39,555 nt of DNA from Deltaproteobacteria bacterium (GTDB taxonomy: Bacteria > Desulfobacterota > WTBG01 > CAIYCZ01 > CAIRTM01), in NCBI GenBank assembly GCA_016932595.1, contig JAFGCP010000309.1, forward strand, positions 1-39,555, given 5' to 3'. Below, piece by piece: positions 25,446 through 33,368 of the stretch. Each line of letters starts with the position of its first letter. Within the stretch, counting starts at the first letter, position 1. The notes beneath the pieces were generated by a model. That model saw only the letters and a list, made by a program, of their open reading frames with translations, ran no database searches and had not been told where the DNA came from. A program made the translations under genes and the position numbers.

Positions 25446-25806
25446 TCAAATGCGATTCGGGTTCGTGAGCATGTGCATCAAATAACCGGTCGATTTCGCT
25501 GGCGATGCCCGCATAGAGCAGACGGTCTGCGCCTGTTTTTGCAGTGAAAACAATATCGCTTGAAGCTGGAAGCAATGCTTTATGCAGCCTGAAATATTCC
25601 CGTATACGGCGCTTTACATGATTGCGCTGTACCGAGTTGCCGATCTTTTTGCCGACGGTTATCCCCAAACGGCTCCATGAAAGGTTGTTTCCCAAAATTG
25701 CAACCTTGAAGTGCCGCGACTCTTTCCTTGCTCCTTTTCGATATATAATTATGAATTCAGCGCTTTTTTTTATTCTTTCTGCACGCTTTAAGGAGAAGTT
25801 GGACAT
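25438..25806 (-). CDS. rnpA: Ribonuclease P protein component
   Basis: Basic protein cofactor of RNase P in tRNA 5' processing. The 122-residue protein has RAERIKKSAEF, the RLGITVGKKIGNSVQRNHVKRRIREYFR signature (RNR region) and the FTAKTGAD strand. The C-terminal extension rich in His/Glu is a little longer than average. No strong Shine-Dalgarno is seen; the start is 12 nt after the rpmH stop. Confidence 0.95.
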   Translation of the reverse strand: MSNFSLKRAERIKKSAEFIIIYRKGARKESRHFKVAILGNNLSWSRLGITVGKKIGNSVQRNHVKRRIREYFRLHKALLPASSDIVFTAKTGADRLLYAGIASEIDRLFDAHAHEPESHLNE

Positions 25807-25818
25807 ATGCTTTTGGCG

Positions 25819-25953
25819 CTAAGCGCTCAGTGTTTTTCTGCCTTTTCGCCGTCTTCTTTTGATGACGTTCTGTCCGGACTTTGTGCTCATGCGCTCAAGA
25901 AAACCATGAGTTCTTTTGCGTTTTAATATGCTTGGCTGGAATGTCTGTTTCAA
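25819..25953 (-). CDS. rpmH: Large ribosomal subunit protein bL34
   Basis: A 44-residue reading frame starting with TTG at 25953: [20 protein letters not shown], then [10 protein letters not shown], ending [12 protein letters not shown]. This is bL34 over its full length, with the conserved THGF and RR-RKGRK parts. The TTG is supported by AGGGAGA 5 nt upstream and by the invariant N-terminus. It is the first gene of the conserved rpmH-rnpA-yidD-yidC-jag cluster. Confidence 0.97.
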   Translation of the reverse strand: MKQTFQPSILKRKRTHGFLERMSTKSGQNVIKRRRRKGRKTLSA

Positions 25954-26073
25954 GATAGTCTCCCTGTGTGCTTATGGCTACTGCTTTTGATTAATGTGTT
26001 TTGTACTGCTACTGGTTGAACTGTATGGACTTCCTCGAAGTTCAAGTATATAAAAAAACATAATTCAACTGCA

Positions 26074-26103
26074 TTGTCAAGGTTATTCATATCATTTTAT
26101 ACT
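26074..26103 (+). promoter_or_regulatory. Candidate promoter of the ntrY-ntrX/lpxC operon
   Basis: TTGTCA (26074-26079) and TATACT (26098-26103) are 18 bp apart, 160 bp before the kinase ATG. On the opposite strand the same site reads TTGACA and could serve rpmH, but a matching -10 is unclear. The 311-bp gap (25954-26264) has no gene and no DnaA-box cluster. Confidence 0.45.
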
Positions 26104-26264
26104 GCAGCAGGCGCTAAAAATTCTCATGGAACATGTTGTTTTGCCGGCAGCCCCCCCTAAATGCTGTTTGCCGCAGCCGGGATGCCTGTATTTTAAGATA
26201 TGCAACTCAAAGCCAATATGTGGTATGTTTAAACACATACAGCACTCTCAAGGATAGAGCTACC

Positions 26265-28556
26265 ATGGCTAGAGAAGATGACAGGCTCCAGCGCCAGATG
26301 CGTGAGGAGCAGAAGCGGCGCAAGCGGGAACAGAGTATTATTTTCATTGCCATACCGCTTGTCATTGCCCTTACGTCGCTGTTGATGTATGTGACCGGTC
26401 GCAGCGGCGAGGCTCTTCTGCCGCAGAATATTCTTGTATTCAGCCTCATCAATCTGAATGCTATTTTGCTGCTGCTGCTGCTTTTTCTTGTCGTGCGCAA
26501 TGTTGTGAAACTTTTTTTCGAGCGCAGAAGGGGCATTTTGGGGTCGAAGCTGCGCACAAAGCTGGTCATAGCTTTTGTGGGCCTGTCACTGGTGCCGACC
26601 ATGCTTCTTTTCTGGGTGTCCATCAGTTTCATAACCAATACGATTGAAAACTGGTTCAGCTTTAAAGTTGAGAATTCTCTGGAAGAGTCCCTCACGGTCG
26701 TTGATGCCTATTACCGGAACTCGTCCTCAAAAGCGCTTCACTACGCCCACCAGATTGCAGGAAGCATCGCAGCAAAAAAAATGCTCGGCGAGCGCGCCTC
26801 GGAGCCCTTATGGACTCTGGTTGCTGAAAAACAGTCCGAGTACGACCTTGGCGTGGTCGAGATATTTTCAGCCAGCGGAGCGCAGCTGGTCAAGGTTGCC
26901 CGTGCCGATGTGCCCGAAAAGGATTTTATAGGATCAGATGCGGCGCTTGTGCAGCTGGCTCTTGAAGGCAAGGAGGTTACCCGCATTCAGCCGGTTAACG
27001 ACGGAGATATCGTTCGGGGCGTTGTCCCGGTGCGGACTGCTGGCGGCAGGCAGGAAATAATCGGCGCCGTTATTGTAAATTTTTATAATCCCAAGAGCCT
27101 TGTCATCAAAATGGACGGGATCAACCGGGCGTATCAGGAATATAAACAGCTTAAAATATCCAAGGGACCCATCAAGGGAATTTATATTATTCTGCTGTCT
27201 GCAGTGACGCTGCTGATTATTTTTTCTGCTACGTGGTTCGGATTTCACCTTTCAAAGGTTATATCCGTTCCCATCAGTTCACTCGCGACTGCGACGCAGC
27301 AGATAGCTCAGGGGAATCTGGATGTTGTGATAGAGCCGTCGTCAGACGACGAAATCGGCAGCCTGATACAGTCGTTCAATAAAATGACCCATGACCTGAA
27401 AGCCAGCACGCAGCAGGTTGAATCAACAACCGGCAACCTGCGGGAAACCATTCGCGAGCTTGAGCACCGGCGGCTGTATATGGAGGTTTTGCTTGATAAT
27501 GTCGCCTCGGTCGTTGTTTCTACCGATCAGGACGGCGTCATAACGGCATTTAATAATTCAGCGGAGCGCATGTTCGCTACCACCTTTGCGCAGGCCGTCA
27601 ACCGCCCGTACGGTGAAGTGTTTGCCCATGAAGAGCTTGCGCCGCTGCGGGATTTTATAAGCGAGGTTCTTTCCTGCCGGCTTCGATCCGTCGAGCAGCA
27701 GATAGCCCTGTCGCTTGCCGACAGGATGGTGTTTTTGTACGTGCGCTCCAATATGTTTTTTGACGCCGACGGCACAAGCATGGGGCTTGTTCTGGTTGCC
27801 GAAGACCTCACCCAGCTGCAGCAGGCGCAGCGGGCATTTGCCTGGAAGGAAGTCGCTCGCAGGATCGCCCATGAGGTGAAGAACCCGCTGACGCCGATCA
27901 AGCTTTCAGCGCAGCGTTTGAAGAAGAAGTTTCAGCATCAGATATCCTCTGACGCGGGGGTGTTTGATGAATGCACAACGGTTATCATCAATCAGGTCGA
28001 TGAACTCAAGACCATGGTCAATGAGTTTTCAAGTTTTGCCCGCATGCCGGCAACCAATCCTCTGCCCAATGAGCTCAATGAAGTAGTTGAAGAGACCCTT
28101 GCATTGTACCGTGAAGCGCATAAAACCATTGTGTTCAGCGCCGTGCGAGAACTGGAGGCAATACGGTTTAATTTTGACCGGGACCAGATCAAGCGGGTGC
28201 TTATCAATCTGCTTGACAATGCGCTGCACTCCATGGAAAATGGCGGGACAGTAACGGTCAAGACAGCATATAATCAGGCCCTTGACGTGGTGATTATCGA
28301 GGTTGCGGACACCGGCAGCGGCATCCCGCCTGCGCTTAAAACCAAAATTTTTGATCCTTATTTTTCAACAAAAAAGGCCGGCACCGGCCTTGGCCTGGCG
28401 ATCGTCAATACGATAGTGTCAGATCACAATGGATTTATTCGCGTGCGCGACAATCATCCCAACGGCGCCTGCTTCATTATTCAGCTGCCGGTGTCACCGG
28501 TTATAAGTTTCAGAAGGGAAACATATAATGAAAAATTTAACAATACTGCTGGTTGA
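26265..28556 (+). CDS. ntrY: NtrY-like membrane sensor histidine kinase
   Basis: A 763-residue sensor. A charged N-terminus (RQMREEQKRRKREQ) is followed by three membrane helices (about 21-40, 53-75, 95-118), a periplasmic sensor region to about 300 and a fourth helix. Next come HAMP (about 330-380), PAS (about 410-510), HisKA with phosphoacceptor His536 (RRIAHEVKNPLTPIKLSAQR) and HATPase (NLLDNALHSM, DTGSGIPP, GTGLGLAIV). This is the NtrY layout, and the next gene is NtrX-like. ATG 26265 follows AAGGATAG; earlier in-frame codons would give an unrelated N-terminus. Its 3' end overlaps the NtrX-LpxC gene by 29 nt. Its ligand is unknown; NtrYX systems elsewhere respond to redox, nitrogen or envelope state. 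Confidence 0.92.
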   Translation: MAREDDRLQRQMREEQKRRKREQSIIFIAIPLVIALTSLLMYVTGRSGEALLPQNILVFSLINLNAILLLLLLFLVVRNVVKLFFERRRGILGSKLRTKLVIAFVGLSLVPTMLLFWVSISFITNTIENWFSFKVENSLEESLTVVDAYYRNSSSKALHYAHQIAGSIAAKKMLGERASEPLWTLVAEKQSEYDLGVVEIFSASGAQLVKVARADVPEKDFIGSDAALVQLALEGKEVTRIQPVNDGDIVRGVVPVRTAGGRQEIIGAVIVNFYNPKSLVIKMDGINRAYQEYKQLKISKGPIKGIYIILLSAVTLLIIFSATWFGFHLSKVISVPISSLATATQQIAQGNLDVVIEPSSDDEIGSLIQSFNKMTHDLKASTQQVESTTGNLRETIRELEHRRLYMEVLLDNVASVVVSTDQDGVITAFNNSAERMFATTFAQAVNRPYGEVFAHEELAPLRDFISEVLSCRLRSVEQQIALSLADRMVFLYVRSNMFFDADGTSMGLVLVAEDLTQLQQAQRAFAWKEVARRIAHEVKNPLTPIKLSAQRLKKKFQHQISSDAGVFDECTTVIINQVDELKTMVNEFSSFARMPATNPLPNELNEVVEETLALYREAHKTIVFSAVRELEAIRFNFDRDQIKRVLINLLDNALHSMENGGTVTVKTAYNQALDVVIIEVADTGSGIPPALKTKIFDPYFSTKKAGTGLGLAIVNTIVSDHNGFIRVRDNHPNGACFIIQLPVSPVISFRRETYNEKFNNTAG

Positions 28557-30690
28557 CGATGAACCTTCCATTGTGAATTCGCTTCGCGGCAGTCTTGAGG
28601 ACGAAGGGCATATACTGCTTACGGCTTCTGACGGCACCCGAGCCCTCGAGATCGTGCAATCTCATCCCGTGGACATTATTTTTCTCGATATCTGGCTTCC
28701 CGGGATGGACGGCATTCAAACCCTCAAAGCTGTCAGGGATTTTGACAGTGCTATAGAAGTTGTTATGATGACCGGTCACGGCACGGTGAACACGGCGGTT
28801 CAGGCCGTCAAGCACGGCGCCTTCGATTTTCTTGAAAAACCTTTTTCGTTTGATGCTGTTGTCGATGTAATAAGAAAAATAAAAGAAAAGCAGCAGGTGT
28901 CCGGTAAAGGCTCAGCAGGATCGAAAGCAGCGGACAGCAGCGGAGAACTGCCTGATTTGTCCGGAGAGAGCGATGCCATTTTAAGGGTTATGGACCAGAT
29001 CAAAAGCGCTGCATCCGGCACAGGGCATATTCTGCTTTTGGGAGAGATCGGGACGGGTAAGGAGCATGCGGCCCAGCTGATCCACAGCGGAGCGGGATTT
29101 AAGAAAAAAACCTTTACGAAGATCAACTGCGCTTTTTTGACGCCTGCTGAGCTCGAGGCAAAACTGTTCGGCGAAAACCAGCCCGGCAGGCAGGGCCTGC
29201 TGACCGGAGGGCTTTCAGGTGTGCTTTTCCTGCAGGCGCTTGATACTGCCCCGCCCGACATGCACAAGCGGCTTGCCGACCAGCTCGGCCAGCTGCTGCA
29301 GACGGGAGAAGGCGGGCTGCGTGTCGTCGCAGCGACGATTAAAACAGCGCCTTACGGAGTTTTGAAAAAGGCCCTTGCCGAGAGCTTTCAGCATACGATA
29401 CTGCTGCCGCCCCTGCGCGAGCGCCGCAGCGATATACCCGTTATGCTCAATTCATTTCTCGCCCGGTTTTGCAGGGAATATGGCTGCAGGGAAAAGCACT
29501 TTGCTGACGAGGCTCTTGAACTTCTGGTAAACTATGATTGGCCGGGCAATGTTAAGGAACTGAAGAACCTCACTGAAAAAATGATTGTTTCGGTGCCGAC
29601 AATAACCATTTCAGCCCAGGATTTGCCCTCGACGATACGCGAAGAGGCCCATCCTGTCTTCTCCCGCTCCTATGAGCACTTCTCAAGCATGGCAGAGGCG
29701 GAAGTTGCCTGGCGCAAAAATTATCTGCTGCATCATTTGCGCAAAAACGATCGCAATCTGTCAAGGACAGCTGCCGCAATACATATCAGGGAGAAGGAGC
29801 TGAAAAAATTAATCAAAGAATACGGCATTGCTTTTGCGAAAGAAAATCCGTCAGGTAAACGCTTTCAGAGAACGCTCAAACGGGCCATGGTGGTGAGCGG
29901 GCAGGGGCTGCATTCGGGAGACAAAACAGGGCTTATTTTAACGCCGCTGCCTCCCGGCAGCGGCATAGTATTCGGCAATATTTCAAGCGAAGATACGATT
30001 CCGGCATCCATTGAGTATGTGGTGTCGACCGACTATTCAACGTGTCTGCAGAATACCAACTCAACAGCCCGCACGATAGAGCATTGCCTCGCAACGCTGC
30101 ATTCCTATCGCATCACAAATCTTATGATCAAGATCAATAATGAAGTGCCCATCATGGACGGTTCTGCCGTTGATTTTTGTAAGATGATTGAGGATGCGGG
30201 TATTGAAGAGCAGGATGCTCCTGCCGATGACATCGTCCTTACCGAAAAATTTGTTATCGGTGACGTCGATGGCTCTAAAAAATACATGATAGTCGAGCCG
30301 GCGGAGCGATTTTCAATTCATTATATGCTGCAGTACCCAAAACCGGTCGGCCGGCAGGAATACACCTTTATCATGAACGACGAGGAATCCTTTAAGAAGG
30401 AGATTGCTCCGGCGCGCACATTCGGCTTTTTACGCGATATTGAGGCGCTTCAGGAGCGGGGGTTGGCAAGCGGCGGCAAGCTCAATAATTTTATTCTTAT
30501 CGACAATGAGAAGATTGTGAACACCGAGCTCCGGTTTCCCGATGAATTTGTGCGGCATAAAATTCTAGACATGATAGGAGACTTTTATTTGCTGGGCCGC
30601 CCCATCCGCGCACGGATAACTGCAAATATGACAGGGCATACCGACAATACAACGATGGTTCGTATGATTCGAGACCGCATGCATCTCTGA
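28528..30690 (+). CDS. NtrX-like response regulator fused to LpxC deacetylase
   Basis: One uninterrupted 720-residue frame. Residues 4-118: receiver with acceptor Asp54 (FLDIWLPGMDG), TGHG and EKPF, as in NtrX. Residues about 140-375: sigma-54-type AAA+ domain with Walker A GEIGTGKE (172-179), but the GAFTGA loop is absent and Walker B DE is replaced by Q236-A237 (VLFLQALD); LRERRSDIP and DWPGNVKEL remain. About 400-440: Fis-like HTH (LSRTAAAIHIREKELKKLIK). Residues 447-720: complete LpxC, UDP-3-O-acyl-GlcNAc deacetylase, the committed step of lipid A synthesis. It has EVPIMDGSA, catalytic Glu518, Zn ligands His519, His677 and Asp681, and His704; spacings match E. coli E78/H79/H238/D242/H265 to within one residue. 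AAGGGA precedes the ATG inside the end of ntrY. Probably phosphorylated by that kinase; whether this alters LpxC activity is inference. Confidence 0.93.
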   Translation: MKNLTILLVDDEPSIVNSLRGSLEDEGHILLTASDGTRALEIVQSHPVDIIFLDIWLPGMDGIQTLKAVRDFDSAIEVVMMTGHGTVNTAVQAVKHGAFDFLEKPFSFDAVVDVIRKIKEKQQVSGKGSAGSKAADSSGELPDLSGESDAILRVMDQIKSAASGTGHILLLGEIGTGKEHAAQLIHSGAGFKKKTFTKINCAFLTPAELEAKLFGENQPGRQGLLTGGLSGVLFLQALDTAPPDMHKRLADQLGQLLQTGEGGLRVVAATIKTAPYGVLKKALAESFQHTILLPPLRERRSDIPVMLNSFLARFCREYGCREKHFADEALELLVNYDWPGNVKELKNLTEKMIVSVPTITISAQDLPSTIREEAHPVFSRSYEHFSSMAEAEVAWRKNYLLHHLRKNDRNLSRTAAAIHIREKELKKLIKEYGIAFAKENPSGKRFQRTLKRAMVVSGQGLHSGDKTGLILTPLPPGSGIVFGNISSEDTIPASIEYVVSTDYSTCLQNTNSTARTIEHCLATLHSYRITNLMIKINNEVPIMDGSAVDFCKMIEDAGIEEQDAPADDIVLTEKFVIGDVDGSKKYMIVEPAERFSIHYMLQYPKPVGRQEYTFIMNDEESFKKEIAPARTFGFLRDIEALQERGLASGGKLNNFILIDNEKIVNTELRFPDEFVRHKILDMIGDFYLLGRPIRARITANMTGHTDNTTMVRMIRDRMHL

Positions 30691-30773
30691 TGCTGTGCCT
30701 CAGCCTGCGCGGTGCTTGTATCCGCGAGTTTGTTTGCTGTAAAACCCCCTGTTTTTTATCATACTGAGCACAC

Positions 30774-31463
30774 ATGAGCAATTCCCTGAATGTTGAGAAG
30801 AGCAGCGCAGCGGGTCCGGGTTCTTCTTCACGCCGCGAGCCTGACCAGATGGGCGCCGGCCGTACCCGCCTCTACCTTGCGCGGCATGGCGAGCTTGTCA
30901 CCTCCCATGAATGGCGGTATGTGGGCCATTTGGATGTAGCGCTCAATGATAAAGGACGGGCGCAGATAGCCCGCCTTGCCCGCAGGCTGAGCATGGAAAA
31001 AATAGATGTACTGCTGTCAAGCGACCTTATGCGCACGGTCGAGTCCGCCTGGATCATCGGCGCAGCCATCGGTCTTGAGCCGGCTGCTGAGCCTGCTTTC
31101 AGGGAGATACATCTTGGCCAGTGGGAGGGCTTGACGCGCGAGGAGATTACGGAGCGTTTTACGCAGGAGTTTGATCTTCGTTCCGCCGATATAGCCGGCT
31201 ACAGGATACAGGGCGGGGAGAGCTTTGCCGACCTGCGCGACCGCGTCATACCGCGGCTGACAGCCTGCCTTGATGAGCACCAGGGCAGGAATGTGCTGCT
31301 GGTGGCCCATGGAGGAGTGAACCGCATTATTCTGTGTCATGCCCTTGGGCTTGATTTAAACATGCTGCCCCGCATCGATCAGGCATATGGCTGCCTGAAT
31401 ATCATAGATTTTTTTGACGGCGTCCCGGTCGTTCACCTGATGAATGAAACGCCGTTTGATTGA
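30774..31463 (+). CDS. Histidine phosphatase superfamily protein
   Basis: A 229-residue phosphatase of the phosphoglycerate-mutase-like clan. Residues about 33 onward show LYLARHGE with the nucleophilic His, the DVALNDKG segment, SSDLMRTVESA, the acid/base region FREIHLGQWEGLTREE and the second catalytic His in VAHGGVNR. The pattern is closest to CobC-like (alpha-ribazole phosphatase) and fructose-2,6-bisphosphatase-type members, but the substrate cannot be assigned and no cobalamin genes are near. A polar 30-residue N-terminus precedes the domain; a later start at ATG 30849 is possible. It follows the LpxC fusion by 83 nt, and its 3' end overlaps the next gene by 20 nt. Confidence 0.85.
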   Translation: MSNSLNVEKSSAAGPGSSSRREPDQMGAGRTRLYLARHGELVTSHEWRYVGHLDVALNDKGRAQIARLARRLSMEKIDVLLSSDLMRTVESAWIIGAAIGLEPAAEPAFREIHLGQWEGLTREEITERFTQEFDLRSADIAGYRIQGGESFADLRDRVIPRLTACLDEHQGRNVLLVAHGGVNRIILCHALGLDLNMLPRIDQAYGCLNIIDFFDGVPVVHLMNETPFD

Positions 31464-32358
31464 CTGGCTGCCGCCTGCGTATGCCTTGCCGCGGGGAGCG
31501 GGTTCGGCTGCCCGCGGTTCTGTAGCGGAAGATGCTCGTGGCAGCCTCTTGGGACACTGTATGGAACAGGCCGTTTATATACACTGCAGCGATCAGCTGC
31601 GCTACCTGAGTGATGATTTTACGCGGCTGTATTTCGGAGCGGAATTTTGTGAGCGCCTGATACCGCCGCGGCTTGAGCTTCAAACGGCGCTGCGCAGCGC
31701 CCGCGAAAGATCACTCGGCTTTACCTTTATGACCCCGTTTGTGACAAACCGGGGACTTGAGCAGCTCGAAGAGCTGCTGGCCGTGCTTGAGCAGAGCCTG
31801 CCTGATGCTGAAGTTGTTGTGAATGACTGGGGGGTGCTTCAGCTGCTGCGCAGCGAGCATCCCCGGCTCAGGCCCGTGCTCGGTCGGCTGCTCAACAAGA
31901 GCAAGCGCGGTCCGCGCCTTATGAATATTTTCGAGCAGCTTCCCGCCGAAACAAAGAGCTACTTTCAGGGCTCCAACCTTGACGTGCCGGCAGCCGTCCG
32001 CTTTCTGGCGCAGCAGGGCATCAGCCGCGTGGAGTTTGACAATCTTCTGCAGGGCCTGAACCTTGAGGGCACGGATGCAGGCCTTCACAAGTCGCTCTAT
32101 GTACCGTTTGCTTTTATTTCCGCAACCCGCTTCTGCCTGAGCGCCAACTGCGATGATCCGGTAAAGATGGGCTCAATCGGCATTTTTCCCTGCGGCAGAG
32201 AATGCCTGAAGTACAGCTTCAACCTGTATAATCCGGTCATGACCCTGCCGCTTATACGGCGCGGCAATGCTGTTTTTTTTATACATGAAACCATACCCGA
32301 TGCTGTTACCAGGCATCAGGTCGACCGGATTGTCGTGCAGCCGGAGCTGCCGGTCTGA
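31444..32358 (+). CDS. UbiV-like peptidase U32 family protein
   Basis: A 304-residue protein, or 265 residues from ATG 31561, where GGGA lies upstream and the family similarity begins. VVVNDWGVLQLL and LGRLLNKSKRGPR are typical of the U32 branch that contains UbiV. Four Cys fit the UbiV [4Fe-4S] pattern: C69 (FGAEFC), C236, C250 and C254 (C-x13-C-x3-C), with an extra C231. E. coli UbiV uses C39, C180, C193 and C197. Known U32 proteins act in oxygen-independent hydroxylation of quinone precursors (UbiUV) or of RNA (RlhA, TrhP), not as classical proteases. A UbiU-like gene follows at 2 nt. No SCP2-type UbiT or other quinone genes are present, so the substrate is open. Confidence 0.7.
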   Translation: MKRRLIDWLPPAYALPRGAGSAARGSVAEDARGSLLGHCMEQAVYIHCSDQLRYLSDDFTRLYFGAEFCERLIPPRLELQTALRSARERSLGFTFMTPFVTNRGLEQLEELLAVLEQSLPDAEVVVNDWGVLQLLRSEHPRLRPVLGRLLNKSKRGPRLMNIFEQLPAETKSYFQGSNLDVPAAVRFLAQQGISRVEFDNLLQGLNLEGTDAGLHKSLYVPFAFISATRFCLSANCDDPVKMGSIGIFPCGRECLKYSFNLYNPVMTLPLIRRGNAVFFIHETIPDAVTRHQVDRIVVQPELPV

Positions 32359-32360
32359 GC

Positions 32361-33368
32361 ATGAAGAAAATGAAGATACTCTCTCCGCTTGACAGCATCG
32401 AAGAAGTCGACAGTCTTGCAAGGGCCGGGGCAGGAGAATTTTTCTGCGGAGTCCTGGAAGACAGCTGGTATGAGAAATATCCGGTCATTTCCATCAACAG
32501 GCGGCCTGCGGGCAAAGGGCATTTCCGGCGCTTTGATGATTTGAAAGAAGCGGTCGCAAAAGCTCACGGTCTCGGCATACCCGTATATTTTACGCTCAAT
32601 GAGCATTATTACACGCAGGCGCAATACGATTTAATCAGGCGGTATCTTGACGGGGCGACAGGCGCAGGTGTCGATGCTTTTATCCTTACCGATTTCGGGC
32701 TTCTGCAGTTTATAAAAGAACAGCGCTATCCGGCGGCCATGCATATCAGCACCGGCGGAACGGTGTTCAACTGGCGCTCCGCAGCTTTTTTCAAACAGCT
32801 GGGCGCCTCCAATATTACCTTCCCGCGCCATCTCTCGATTGCGGAAATAGAGACTATTACGGCAAAGATGCCGCCTGTGGACACAACGGTTTTTGTGCTC
32901 AATTCCCGCTGCATAAACATCGACGGCTTTTGTACGTTTCAGCACGGGCTGGCGCGCAAAGAAGTGCCGCCCATGTTCAAAAACGCCTGCATGCTGCCTT
33001 TTGAGGTGCAGGTGTGCTCCAGCGATCAGAGCCTTCCTTTCATGCGGCAGGCATGCATGATAGAGCGGCAGCGCATATGGGAGCGGGTGCATGTTGATGA
33101 CCATCCCTGCGGCGCCTGCGCCCTGTGGGAATTTAAAAAGCTCGGCATCGGCAGCCTGAAAGTCGTCGGCCGCGGCAACCCCATTGAGCGCAAGCTGTGC
33201 GATGTGAATTTTTTAAAAACCCTTTTGGCCAGGCTTGATGAAAGCCCGGGGCAGGCTGAATTCCGCTCATCCGCCCGCATGCTGTATACGGCAACCTATA
33301 AGCGCGCGTGCAGAGCCGCTATGTGCTATTATCCCGAAGTGATGGCTGCACAGCAGGAGGGATCGTGA
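32361..33368 (+). CDS. UbiU-like peptidase U32 family protein
   Basis: A 335-residue U32 protein with a TIM-barrel-like first half (ILSPLDSIEEVDSLARAGAGEFFCG, DAFILTDFGLLQF, MHISTGGTVFN). A cysteine set follows at C184, C191, C210 and C253 (C250 nearby). The spacing 7/19/43 is close to the 7/17/39 of the E. coli UbiU [4Fe-4S] ligands. The stretch after the last Cys (ALWEFKKLGIGSLKVVGRGN) is the usual U32 motif. It presumably forms a heterodimer with the upstream UbiV-like product, as UbiU and UbiV do. Its stop codon overlaps the GTG start of the DnaJ-like gene (GTGA). The function is not known; a peptidase role is unlikely. Confidence 0.75.
   Translation: MKKMKILSPLDSIEEVDSLARAGAGEFFCGVLEDSWYEKYPVISINRRPAGKGHFRRFDDLKEAVAKAHGLGIPVYFTLNEHYYTQAQYDLIRRYLDGATGAGVDAFILTDFGLLQFIKEQRYPAAMHISTGGTVFNWRSAAFFKQLGASNITFPRHLSIAEIETITAKMPPVDTTVFVLNSRCINIDGFCTFQHGLARKEVPPMFKNACMLPFEVQVCSSDQSLPFMRQACMIERQRIWERVHVDDHPCGACALWEFKKLGIGSLKVVGRGNPIERKLCDVNFLKTLLARLDESPGQAEFRSSARMLYTATYKRACRAAMCYYPEVMAAQQEGS

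Noticed and set aside
25954-26264. Replication origin next to rpmH
   Set aside because: No cluster of TTATCCACA-like boxes and no dnaA; only promoter-like sequence is seen.
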